From the NCBI RefSeq assembly GCF_002797935.1, contig NZ_PGER01000001.1, forward strand, positions 1,240,001 through 1,304,000: a DNA stretch of 64,000 nucleotides. The letters run 5' to 3'. Source of the DNA: Flavobacterium sp. 1 (GTDB lineage: Bacteria > Bacteroidota > Bacteroidia > Flavobacteriales > Flavobacteriaceae). Positions 55,594-64,000 of the stretch are shown here, one piece after another; the stretch's first letter is position 1, and each line of letters opens with the position of its first letter. Position numbers and translations under genes: made by a program. Below the pieces are notes generated by a model, which was not told the origin of the DNA, made no database searches, and saw only the letters and a program-made list of their open reading frames with translations.

Positions 55594-56973
55594 ATGTTTT
55601 CATTCTCATATAGAAACAGAATTGCCTTCAATTACATTCTCAGCACCGCGCTATTGATTTCGGTAGTGTTTTGTACTATATATGGAATCACTTTATTCAG
55701 TATTAACAAACATATAAATGATGATATTTTACAGGAATCTAGTGAATATTTGGAGCAGATAGAAGTTGACAACAATAATGCCTATCTGATTCAAGTTGAT
55801 CAATGGAGAGAAAGCGACAATAATAGAGTCAATGTAAATCCAGTTTTTGTACAGTTTTTTGACAATGATAATAAATTAATTGATAAATCGCCCAATCTGA
55901 AAGGATTTCAGCTTAAATTGCACAAACATGAAAAAGACAATCAATTCGTGGATTCCTATTTGAATAAAAAACCAATCAGGCAAATTCAAATTCCGCTTTT
56001 TGATAAAAAGAAAAAAGTAGGATATCTTTTTGTAGCGATGTCCTTGGATGAGGCTACATTGATATTGACCAATCTTAGAAATACACTTTTTATAACATTT
56101 CCATTAATTTTATTGCTGCTATTTTTTATTGCCAGGTTTATTGCCGGACGAAGTATTAAACCAGTAGCTCTAATTACCGAAACCTCGAGTAGAATTACTA
56201 CTGACAATTTAAAAGACAGAATAATTTTGCCTCAAAATAAGGATGAATTATTTGTACTTTCCAAAACAATCAATGATTTACTGGATCGAATTGAAAATGC
56301 AGTCGAACGGGAAAAACAATTCACCTCCGATGCTTCTCACGAATTGAGAACTCCCTTGACGGTTTTGAAAGGAACTTTGGAAGTTTTGGTGAGAAAACCA
56401 AGAAGCCAGTCCGAATATGAAGAGAAAATTAATTTCAGCATTTCGGAAGTGAACCGTTTGAATAATTTAGTGGATCAATTGCTTTTGTTGGCAAGATTCG
56501 AAAATCATAAGCAAAGTTTACGGATTGAGAAAATTTACCTGAATGCCATAATTCTCGATGTTCTTACTTTATATTCGAATAAAATAAATGATAAAAATAT
56601 AGGAATAGAACATAATTTTTCAAAAGATTATTTTATTAATTCTGATAATTATTTAGTGAGTATAATTATTAGTAATGTGATTTCTAATGCGATAAAGTAT
56701 TCCAAACACAATGGCAAAATTTCAATAAATGTTTCCAAAAAAAAATCGAAAACCATCTGTTCTATATCGGACAGCGGAATTGGAATTGCCACAGAAGACT
56801 TAGACAAGATTTTCAACCCATTTTATCGATCAGACGCAACAAGTAATCCCAATATAAAAGGATCTGGATTAGGATTGTCAATAGTGAAAAAGATTTCACA
56901 GCTGCTGAATATCAGTATTGATGTTCTCAGTAAAAAAAATGAAGGCACAACTGTAGTTCTGACTTTTGATTAA
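55594..56973 (+). CDS. Sensor histidine kinase
   Basis: 459 residues. Two membrane helices (about 12-35 and 165-185) flank a periplasmic sensor region of about 130 residues. HAMP follows, then HisKA with the phospho-acceptor His in DASHELRTPL (about residue 249), and HATPase with NAIKYSKH, DSGIGI and GSGLGLS. Partner of the response regulator. Similar to CusS/CzcS-type kinases by gene context. Confidence 0.92.
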   Translation: MFSFSYRNRIAFNYILSTALLISVVFCTIYGITLFSINKHINDDILQESSEYLEQIEVDNNNAYLIQVDQWRESDNNRVNVNPVFVQFFDNDNKLIDKSPNLKGFQLKLHKHEKDNQFVDSYLNKKPIRQIQIPLFDKKKKVGYLFVAMSLDEATLILTNLRNTLFITFPLILLLLFFIARFIAGRSIKPVALITETSSRITTDNLKDRIILPQNKDELFVLSKTINDLLDRIENAVEREKQFTSDASHELRTPLTVLKGTLEVLVRKPRSQSEYEEKINFSISEVNRLNNLVDQLLLLARFENHKQSLRIEKIYLNAIILDVLTLYSNKINDKNIGIEHNFSKDYFINSDNYLVSIIISNVISNAIKYSKHNGKISINVSKKKSKTICSISDSGIGIATEDLDKIFNPFYRSDATSNPNIKGSGLGLSIVKKISQLLNISIDVLSKKNEGTTVVLTFD

Positions 56974-57123
56974 GATATTATCCCTTATTTGAATGCGGAA
57001 AAAACATTTCTTTTTTACTTATTTAAGCACCTTAAATTAAGCTGTTACTAAGATTATTTTAATTTGTTGTTAAGTTTTTCCTTATCATTTTGACTTATTT
57101 TTGTTAAAATAAATAAGGTTAAA

Positions 57124-60100
57124 ATGCTAGAAAAAATTATAGCTTTCAGTTTAAAAAATAAAGCAGTTGTTTTGCTTTTTACAGCTTCTGTATTGGGATT
57201 TGGATTATTTTCGGTTTTCCAAATTTCTATTGGAGCTGTTCCTGATGTTACCAATAATCAGGTTCAGGTAATCACAACTTCACGAAATCTTTCAACACAA
57301 GATATTGAGCAGTTTATTACCTACCCGGTTGAAATTGAAATGGCTAATTTGCCAGGCGTCGAAGAGATTCGTTCGATATCAAAATTTGGGCTGTCGGTCG
57401 TAACCATTGTTTTTAATGATGATATCGGAACCTATCTTCCCCGACAATTGATTGCCGAAAAAATTAAATCCGCTTCCGAAAAGATTCCACAAGGTTTTGG
57501 TGTTCCCGAGATGGGACCCATTACAACAGGTTTGGGGGAGATTTATCAATATACTTTGGAGGTAAAACCGGAATATAAAAATCAATATTCGGTTACAGAT
57601 TTAAGAATACTGCAGGATTGGGTTGTAAAAAGACAGCTTTCAGGAATAAAAGGCGTTGTTGAGATTAATACATGGGGCGGTTTCTTAAAACAATATGAAG
57701 TAGCTATTGTTCCTTCCCGTTTGAAGGCAATGAATATCACTATGACTGACGTTTTTACCGCATTGGAAAAAAACAACAGTATTGCGGGCGGTGCCTACAT
57801 CGAAAAAGTGAACCAAAGTTATTTTATACGCGGTGAAGGAAAGGTGAATTCAATTGCTGATATAGAAAATATTGTAGTAAACAATGCTAATGGCATTCCT
57901 ATTTATATCAAAAACGTGGCTCAGGTTCGTTTTAGTCATGCCAACCGTTTTGGGGCTATTACTGGTAATGGTGAGGGAGAAAAAGTTCTTGGTCAAGTAA
58001 TGATGCTAAAAGATGCCAATTCAAAACAAGTGATAAGCGCTGTAAAAGAGAGAGTAGTCCAAATTCAAAAAACATTGCCAAAAGGAGTTTATATAAATGG
58101 TTTTTTGGAACGCAGCGAATTGGTGGGCAAAACTACTTTCACAGTTGCCGAAAATTTGATTTTGGGCTGTCTTATCGTAATTTTTGTTGTGGTTCTTTTG
58201 TTAGGGAATTGGCGGTCAGGTTTGGTAGTTGCATCGGTAATTCCGTTGTGTCTGCTATTTGCGATCTCATTTATGAATGTTTTCGGGATTGATGCAAACT
58301 TGATGAGTTTGGGAGCTATTGACTTCGGAATTATTATTGATGGAGCTGTTATTATAGTCGAATTTATTGCTTTTCAAATAGCGGGTAAATCAGGAAGTTT
58401 GGTTGGTTTGACAAAAGAAGATCGACAATTGGAAATTGATCAAATCACGTTTAAGAGCGCTTCCAAGATGATGAATTCTGCTATTTTTGGCCAGCTTATT
58501 ATTTTAATTGTATTTATTCCCATTTTATCTTTAACAGGAATTGAAGGAAAAATGTTTAAACCAATGGCAATGACTTTCAGCTTTGCATTATTGGGAGCTA
58601 TGATTTTCTGTTTTACTTATGTTCCAGTGATTTCTTCTTTGTTTTTGAAACCTACAAAAGATAATCCAAATTCAATATCCTCAAAATTGATTCAAAAATT
58701 AAATTTTTGGTATGTACCTGTAATCACTTGGGCATTGCATAACACCAAAAAAGTGCTTTATGGCTCTGTAGCGCTTTTGGTTTTTGCGATAGCATTATTT
58801 TCTACAATGGGAGCTGAGTTTATTCCAACGCTTGATGAGGGGGATTTTGTGATACAGCCCGTTTTGAAAACAGGGACATCTTTGTCTAAAACTATTGCCA
58901 CAACAACTAAAATAGAAAAAATTATCTTGAAAAACTTCCCAGAGGTGGATCAAGTAGTAAGCAGGATAGGAGCAGCCGAAGTTCCAACAGACCCAATGTC
59001 TATGGAGGAAAGCGATATTATTGTAAAATTAAAACCTAAATCAGAATGGGTTTCGGCATCGAGTAAAGATGAACTGGCCGATAAAATAAAAGCAGCAATT
59101 ACGGCTCAAATTCCAAATATGGAAGTTGAATTTACGCAGCCTATTGAAATGCGGTTCAACGAATTGGTATCTGGAACACGTTCGGATGTAGCTATTAAAG
59201 TTTTTGGTGAAGATTTGAATGTTTTGGCTCAAAAAGCACACGAAATTGAGAAAGCAATTAAAAATATAGACGGTGCCTCGGATGTTATTATCGAAAAAAC
59301 TGCAGGCTTACCGCAAATGTTTGTACAATATGACCGATCCAAAATTGCCCGTTATGGGCTCAATATTGCCGATTTGAATGATATGATTGCATTGAGTTTT
59401 GCAGGGAAAACCGTTGGTAATGTTTTTGAAGGGGAAAAACGATTTGATATGGTGGTTCGTTTGGCCGAGTCCAATCGTCATGATATTGAGGACTTGAGAA
59501 ATTTATATGTTTCGGTTCCAAATGGACAGCAAATTCCATTGAGTGAATTGGCCAAAATCGAATATACTGAAGGTCCCGCTAAAATTTCAAGAGATAATAC
59601 TAATAGAAGAATTGTAGTGGGTGTAAATGTTAGAAATCGTGATTTGCAAAGTGTAGTAACCGATATCCAGAAAATTGTTGACACAAAAATTAAACTTCCG
59701 TTGGGATATTATGTGGAGTATGGAGGACAATTTGAAAACCTGAATAGTGCTAAGACCCGTTTGGCAATTGCTGTTCCTATCGCTTTAGTTCTGATATTTA
59801 TACTCCTGCATTTTGCTTTTGGCTCAGTTAAAGAAGCTATGATGGTTTATTCTGCGATTCCGCTTTCGGCCGTTGGAGGAATATTATTTTTATGGATTCG
59901 AAATTTACCTTTTAGTATTTCTGCTGGGGTAGGTTTTATTGCGCTTTTCGGAATTGCTGTACTAAACGGTATAGTGCTTATTGAACATTTTAAAGAACTC
60001 AAACATAAAGGTATGACAGATTTGGATGAATTGATTTTAAAAGGAACTACCGACAGATTACGACCCGTTTTGTTAACAGCAGCGGCAGCGGCTTTAGGTT

Positions 60101-61458
60101 TTTTACCGATGGCTGTATCGTCTTCAGCTGGAGCCGAGGTTCAAAAACCACTAGCGACGGTTGTTATTGGCGGACTATTCACTGCAACAATATTAACGAT
60201 GATTGTTTTGCCAATTTTATATAAGGTTTTGGATGAAAAAGAAGGTAAAAAGCCAAAGTTCAAATTACACCATAAATCAACTCTTATACTCTTATTGCTG
60301 TTGAGTACTTCAATGTCTTTTTCTCAAAACAATAATCCCGAATTAGATAGCTTGGTAGCAAAAGCCTTGAAAAACAATAAGGATGTTAAAGTTGCCCAAC
60401 TGCATGTCCAGCGCATGGAGGAGAATACAAGAACTGCATATTCCTTTGATAAAACCAATGTGTACTATAGTTATGACCAAAATAATTTAGCTGTTAATAA
60501 TGTCCCGTTAAAAGTATTCGGAGTACAGCAAAAATTTGAATTTCCGACCGTTTACGGCGCTCAAAAAAAGGTTTATAATTCGGAATATGAAAAGGAAAAA
60601 GCCAGTTATGATATTCAAAAGATGAAACTTTCCTTGGAGGTTTCAAAAGTGTATCAGCATATCGTTTTTCTGCAAAATCAAGCAAAAATGTATGTGTATT
60701 TGGATAGTTTGTACCAAAATTTTTCGAATGCAAGCGGAAGAAAGTTTGAATTGGGAGAAACTAATTATCTTGAAAAAATTACGGCCGAATCAAAATTCAG
60801 GCATATTAGATCAAAACTTTCCCAAATCGAGAGTGATAAAAGAGCGCAGTATGAAATTTTGTATTCATTGATACAGAATGATGAGAAAATTGAAATTAAG
60901 AATAAAAAAATAGAACCGCTTGAAAAACAAACAAACGATGCTGTCAAAAGCTATTACAATACTTATTTGAATAGCGTTACCAGTGTTTATGAAAACCAAG
61001 TGAAACTCAGAAAACAAAATTGGTTACCAGACATTAATGTTGATTATTTTCAAGGAAAAAATCGTGGATTAACTCAGTCTTTGTATGGGTTTCAGGTAGG
61101 TTTGGCAGTTCCGCTTTTATTTTCCGGCACGGTGTCTAAAACGAAAGTTGCCCAGCTCGAACTGCAAAGCTGGGAACAAAAGAAACAAAACGAAGAACGA
61201 AAAATGGGCACTTATATGTCCCAGAAAAATAATGAACTGACAAAACATCAAGAAGCAATTAATTATTATAATCAATACGGAAAAAAGCTATCTGAAGAGA
61301 TTCTTAAAGTAGCCAATAGAAGCTATAAACAAGGAGAAATTGACTTTTTTCAATACATTCAAAGTTTAGAAAATGCAACCAGCATTCAGATTGAACATCT
61401 TGATACCGTTTTGCAGTTCAATATAACCCAATTGGATTTACAATATCTTAATTTTTAA
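57124..61458 (+). CDS. czcA: Heavy-metal efflux RND pump fused to outer-membrane channel (CzcA-OMF)
   Basis: 1444 residues. The first 1045 form an HME-type RND pump. The TM4 motif D400-FGIII-D406-GAVIIV-E413 matches the D, D, E triad known in zinc/cobalt/cadmium pumps (CzcA), and does not match copper-type CusA. From about residue 1050 an internal hydrophobic segment resembling a signal (STLILLLLLSTSMSFSQ) leads into a TolC-like channel domain of about 390 residues. Pump and channel are thus one polypeptide, a layout common in Bacteroidota. The adaptor gene follows after 10 bp. Confidence 0.93.
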   Translation: MLEKIIAFSLKNKAVVLLFTASVLGFGLFSVFQISIGAVPDVTNNQVQVITTSRNLSTQDIEQFITYPVEIEMANLPGVEEIRSISKFGLSVVTIVFNDDIGTYLPRQLIAEKIKSASEKIPQGFGVPEMGPITTGLGEIYQYTLEVKPEYKNQYSVTDLRILQDWVVKRQLSGIKGVVEINTWGGFLKQYEVAIVPSRLKAMNITMTDVFTALEKNNSIAGGAYIEKVNQSYFIRGEGKVNSIADIENIVVNNANGIPIYIKNVAQVRFSHANRFGAITGNGEGEKVLGQVMMLKDANSKQVISAVKERVVQIQKTLPKGVYINGFLERSELVGKTTFTVAENLILGCLIVIFVVVLLLGNWRSGLVVASVIPLCLLFAISFMNVFGIDANLMSLGAIDFGIIIDGAVIIVEFIAFQIAGKSGSLVGLTKEDRQLEIDQITFKSASKMMNSAIFGQLIILIVFIPILSLTGIEGKMFKPMAMTFSFALLGAMIFCFTYVPVISSLFLKPTKDNPNSISSKLIQKLNFWYVPVITWALHNTKKVLYGSVALLVFAIALFSTMGAEFIPTLDEGDFVIQPVLKTGTSLSKTIATTTKIEKIILKNFPEVDQVVSRIGAAEVPTDPMSMEESDIIVKLKPKSEWVSASSKDELADKIKAAITAQIPNMEVEFTQPIEMRFNELVSGTRSDVAIKVFGEDLNVLAQKAHEIEKAIKNIDGASDVIIEKTAGLPQMFVQYDRSKIARYGLNIADLNDMIALSFAGKTVGNVFEGEKRFDMVVRLAESNRHDIEDLRNLYVSVPNGQQIPLSELAKIEYTEGPAKISRDNTNRRIVVGVNVRNRDLQSVVTDIQKIVDTKIKLPLGYYVEYGGQFENLNSAKTRLAIAVPIALVLIFILLHFAFGSVKEAMMVYSAIPLSAVGGILFLWIRNLPFSISAGVGFIALFGIAVLNGIVLIEHFKELKHKGMTDLDELILKGTTDRLRPVLLTAAAAALGFLPMAVSSSAGAEVQKPLATVVIGGLFTATILTMIVLPILYKVLDEKEGKKPKFKLHHKSTLILLLLLSTSMSFSQNNNPELDSLVAKALKNNKDVKVAQLHVQRMEENTRTAYSFDKTNVYYSYDQNNLAVNNVPLKVFGVQQKFEFPTVYGAQKKVYNSEYEKEKASYDIQKMKLSLEVSKVYQHIVFLQNQAKMYVYLDSLYQNFSNASGRKFELGETNYLEKITAESKFRHIRSKLSQIESDKRAQYEILYSLIQNDEKIEIKNKKIEPLEKQTNDAVKSYYNTYLNSVTSVYENQVKLRKQNWLPDINVDYFQGKNRGLTQSLYGFQVGLAVPLLFSGTVSKTKVAQLELQSWEQKKQNEERKMGTYMSQKNNELTKHQEAINYYNQYGKKLSEEILKVANRSYKQGEIDFFQYIQSLENATSIQIEHLDTVLQFNITQLDLQYLNF

Positions 61459-61468
61459 ATTTAAATAC

Positions 61469-62584
61469 ATGAAAAAAATCATATACGCTCTACTATTTGT
61501 ATCATTGCTTTTCTCTTGTAAGGAAGCAAAAAAAGAAGAAGAAACATCAAAAGATAATGGATTAATAACAGTAACCAAGCAACAATTTCAATCGTCTGGG
61601 ATGCAAATCGCTTCACCAGCCGAACAGGATTTCAATGTAGTTGTTAAATGTTCTGGAAAGATTGATGTTCCTCCGCAAAACCGAGCACAAATCACTTCAT
61701 TTATTGGAGGTTATGTTAAGTCAACCCATCTTTTAGTTGGAGATAAAGTAACCAAAGGACAAGCTTTATTGACTTTGCAGAACACTGAATTTTTGGATAT
61801 TCAAAAAGAATATCTGGAAGTCGCGGAACAAATCAATTACTTGAAATCGGAATACGAACGTCAAAAAACATTGTATGATGAGAAAATTTCCTCACAAAAA
61901 AACTATTTGAAAGCAGAGAGTGATTACCGGAAAACAAAAGCAATGTATCAAAGCTTACGTGAAAAATTACTGATGCTTAACATTAATCCTGTTCAAGTTG
62001 AAAAAGGAAAATTAACTTCGGTGATTACTATTTATTCACCAATTTCAGGCGATATTGTCATTATGAATGCAAATGTTGGAATGCCAATTGCACCTTCTGA
62101 TGTAATATTGGAAATTGTGGATACCCAGCATTTACATTTGGAATTGGCAGTTTTTGAAAAAGATATTCTGAAGATTAAAATAGGTCAGAAAATTGAGTTT
62201 ACTGTGCCTGAAGCGACAAAAGAAGTGTTTAATGCAGAAGTTCATTTGGTTGGAAAATCTATAGAAGGTAATGACAGAACCATAAATGTGCATGGACATT
62301 TGGAAGATAAAATTAGACAAAAGTTATTGACAGGCATGTTTGTAGAGGCAGGAATATTAGTTGACACAAAAAAAGGTTTGGCAATTCCTGCGGAGGCATT
62401 AATTACAGAAAGTAATAAAAATTTCGTACTTTTATTAGATAGCTCTAAAAAGGACTATTCCTTCAAAAAAGTCAAGGTTTTAATTGGTGAAAAATCCGAA
62501 AAATATATTGAAATAATTCCTGATAGTGAAATTAATGTTTCTTCAAAAATTTTGACCAGAGGGGTTTTTGATATTGCAAATTGA
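61469..62584 (+). CDS. czcB: RND periplasmic adaptor lipoprotein (CusB/CzcB type)
   Basis: 371 residues with the lipobox LFSC (about Cys 17), then biotinyl-lipoyl-like halves (VLVGDKVTKGQALLTLQN and VIMNANVGMPIA) on either side of a coiled-coil hairpin, a beta-barrel and a membrane-proximal domain. Links the pump to the channel domain and helps load metal. Assignment to CzcB follows from the pump's motif. The end is 88 bp before the next gene. Confidence 0.88.
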   Translation: MKKIIYALLFVSLLFSCKEAKKEEETSKDNGLITVTKQQFQSSGMQIASPAEQDFNVVVKCSGKIDVPPQNRAQITSFIGGYVKSTHLLVGDKVTKGQALLTLQNTEFLDIQKEYLEVAEQINYLKSEYERQKTLYDEKISSQKNYLKAESDYRKTKAMYQSLREKLLMLNINPVQVEKGKLTSVITIYSPISGDIVIMNANVGMPIAPSDVILEIVDTQHLHLELAVFEKDILKIKIGQKIEFTVPEATKEVFNAEVHLVGKSIEGNDRTINVHGHLEDKIRQKLLTGMFVEAGILVDTKKGLAIPAEALITESNKNFVLLLDSSKKDYSFKKVKVLIGEKSEKYIEIIPDSEINVSSKILTRGVFDIAN

Positions 62585-62672
62585 TAGTAATCACAACTAT
62601 ATGGCAGAAAAATATTCTGTATTATTCCATATATTCATTTAAATTTTTTTAACCATTAAATCAAAATATATT

Positions 62673-63167
62673 ATGAACGATGCACATTTACACATGGTAG
62701 TAAACCATTTTCCAATTATCGGAACCATTTTTGGATTTGGAATCTTAATTGTTGGCTTGGTTTTGAAAAATAAAATACTGATAAATACATCTTATGTGTT
62801 ATTTATAGTTGCAGGTATTTTTGGAGCAATTAGTATGGGAACCGGCGAGGGAGCAGAGGAATTGGTTGAAGATATGCCAAATATTGGAAAACAGATTATT
62901 CACGAACACGAAGAGCTGGCCGAAAAATTAGCAGTTTTACTTTATGTTTTAAGCGGTATGTCTCTTGCGGGCTTGTATTTGAATTTTAAAAATCATGTAA
63001 AAGCAAAAGTGGTTTCCTTTTTGATACTTGGTATCGCAACTGCTGGATTGTTTTTAGTTCAAAAAGTTGGTACTTCAGGTGGTAAAATTCGCCATACCGA
63101 AATTCGGGCAAATGCGGATGTAACTGTTAATGGTTCTGTAAAACAATCAGAAGAGCATGAAGATTAA
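62673..63167 (+). CDS. Small membrane protein next to the metal pump
   Basis: 164 residues with four hydrophobic helices, His residues at the N-terminus (DAHLHMVVNHFP) and an acidic, His-containing loop (HEHEELAEK) and tail (EEHED). The layout resembles DUF2231-type membrane proteins, which is not certain. Being downstream of the efflux genes, it may bind metal; this is inferred only. Confidence 0.7.
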   Translation: MNDAHLHMVVNHFPIIGTIFGFGILIVGLVLKNKILINTSYVLFIVAGIFGAISMGTGEGAEELVEDMPNIGKQIIHEHEELAEKLAVLLYVLSGMSLAGLYLNFKNHVKAKVVSFLILGIATAGLFLVQKVGTSGGKIRHTEIRANADVTVNGSVKQSEEHED

Positions 63168-63187
63168 GTTTCCGATTTGAAAATTAC

Positions 63188-63224
63188 AAAAGAAAAGCGA
63201 TTCAATACGAATCGCTTTTCTTTT
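63188..63224. terminator. Bidirectional terminator
   Basis: Perfect 16-bp stem AAAAGAAAAGCGATTC / GAATCGCTTTTCTTTT with a 5-base loop, between convergent genes. Confidence 0.9.
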
Positions 63225-63244
63225 GACGGGCTTGTATTGAAAAA

Positions 63245-64000
63245 TTATCGATTAATCAATTTTGCTTTTTCTTTAATAATATCGCTTATTTTTCGATTTT
63301 CGATTTTGCTTTCCAGCCAAGAAATAATATCAAGATATAAAAAAGCTCTTTTTTCATAAGTGTTTTTCTCTAATTCAATGAAACGCTCCCTCATTTTGAT
63401 AAACTCTTTCTTAATGTCACTCGGATATAAGTTACTTAAGTTTTTTAGAAAACGAATAATCTCTTTTTGCACCTCATGTAAATCATTCATTTTGATTAAA
63501 AATTTATAAGTACTCAATAGCTGACTTTCTAAATTAAAATCTTTACCTGATTCATAATGTGCGATTAAACACAATAATCGTGCAAAACAAGCCAAATCTT
63601 CTCGAACATAAAGATTTTTGTTATTGATGATTTTTTCCAAATAAATGATACATTCTCGGTACTTTTCATTTCCGAAATAAATACTCGCAATTTTGTAATA
63701 AAACATCATTTCGTGATGCTCATCCAAATGTTCACTGTGAACTTTTATTTTGTTTAAAATCTCAGGAATGAGGTATTCGCTTTCGGCAAAAGTGCCTTCT
63801 AAAATATGATAGTTTAATTTGTTGTTATAAATATAGAGAAATGATAGCGAAGCAATGTTGTCATTGACAGGGAATCGAGGATCACTGATGGTTTCTTCTA
63901 AAAGATTTAAATATTTTTTAAAATTGGTTTTGTATTTCAACATGAATAGGGATTCCAATAAATAATGATTTCCTTTTAGAAAGAAAACAGGATTTAGGAA
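63245..64000 (-). CDS. Helical-repeat protein, cut by the window edge
   Basis: The frame is open to base 64000, so its N-terminal part lies outside; a TTG at 63958 is only internal. About 250 residues of regularly spaced helices (YYKIASIYFGNEKYRECIIYLEKIINNK) suggest TPR-like repeats. No catalytic motif is seen. Similar Bacteroidota proteins belong to Rgg- or transcription-regulator-like families, which cannot be decided here. Confidence 0.6.
   Translation of the reverse strand, partial: FLNPVFFLKGNHYLLESLFMLKYKTNFKKYLNLLEETISDPRFPVNDNIASLSFLYIYNNKLNYHILEGTFAESEYLIPEILNKIKVHSEHLDEHHEMMFYYKIASIYFGNEKYRECIIYLEKIINNKNLYVREDLACFARLLCLIAHYESGKDFNLESQLLSTYKFLIKMNDLHEVQKEIIRFLKNLSNLYPSDIKKEFIKMRERFIELEKNTYEKRAFLYLDIISWLESKIENRKISDIIKEKAKLINR

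Noticed and set aside
57090..57123. Operator-like inverted repeat CTTATTT...AAATAAG before the metal pump gene
   Set aside because: Arms are short and pure AT-type sequence; such matches are expected by chance at this base composition.
57124..61458. Copper/silver pump (CusA)
   Set aside because: The TM4 D-x5-D-x6-E residues fit zinc/cobalt/cadmium-type pumps, so the copper name was not used.

Overview
The window is a 64 kb piece of an AT-rich Bacteroidota chromosome, most likely a Flavobacterium. The signs are the gliding genes gldF and gldG, the type IX secretion regulator porX, promoters with the Bacteroidota -7 box TAnnTTTG (sometimes with TTG about 20 bp upstream), many small secreted or lipoprotein genes, and intergenic palindromes of a kind I associate with Flavobacterium. 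No tRNA, rRNA or CRISPR array was recognised.

Region 1 (1-20 kb) is accessory and decaying. It starts inside an RND efflux pump gene. Next come two tandem PAP2 phosphatase genes, the first with two frameshifts. An FHA/winged-helix protein is followed by a very large Ser/Thr kinase with a degenerate cyclase domain and a STAND-type ATPase. The kinase gene ends abruptly inside the signal peptide of an FG-GAP lipoprotein gene, which looks like a deletion fusion. Then come a BBE-type flavin oxidase, an unknown 226-residue protein, and a GH18 chitinase without any export signal. The unknown gene, the chitinase gene and a third, IS-interrupted gene each carry the same roughly 300 bp promoter and leader module. 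An ISAs1-type remnant, a histidine-kinase fragment, a small GlxA-regulated operon (EthD, DinB, SRPBCC) inside an 18-bp direct repeat, a frameshifted PH-domain gene, a HIT protein and small fragments complete the region.

Region 2 (20-48 kb) is mostly conserved core genome: mnmE, two universal stress proteins, a membrane MutS-like ATPase, a metalloprotease lipoprotein, dnaN, gldG/gldF, a SAM hydrolase, phoH, a HAD phosphatase, purC, alanine dehydrogenase, a GNAT protein, tsaE, porX, a DMT transporter, fabG, a VWA membrane protein, and a LysR/YeiH pair. Several dispersed repeat elements lie between these genes.

Region 3 (48-64 kb) holds a phospholipase C-like protein, an LtaS-type sulfatase, and a compact thioredoxin-ApbE-DUF4266-DUF3570 operon. 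Divergent from it is a thioredoxin-response regulator-histidine kinase operon, followed by a metal efflux system: a CzcA-type pump fused to its own outer-membrane channel, plus a lipoprotein adaptor. The window ends in a partial helical-repeat gene on the minus strand.

The best candidate for something undescribed is the 4.2-14.6 kb block: FHA and kinase signalling genes, unexported enzymes, and a thrice-repeated structured leader that probably co-regulates the last genes.
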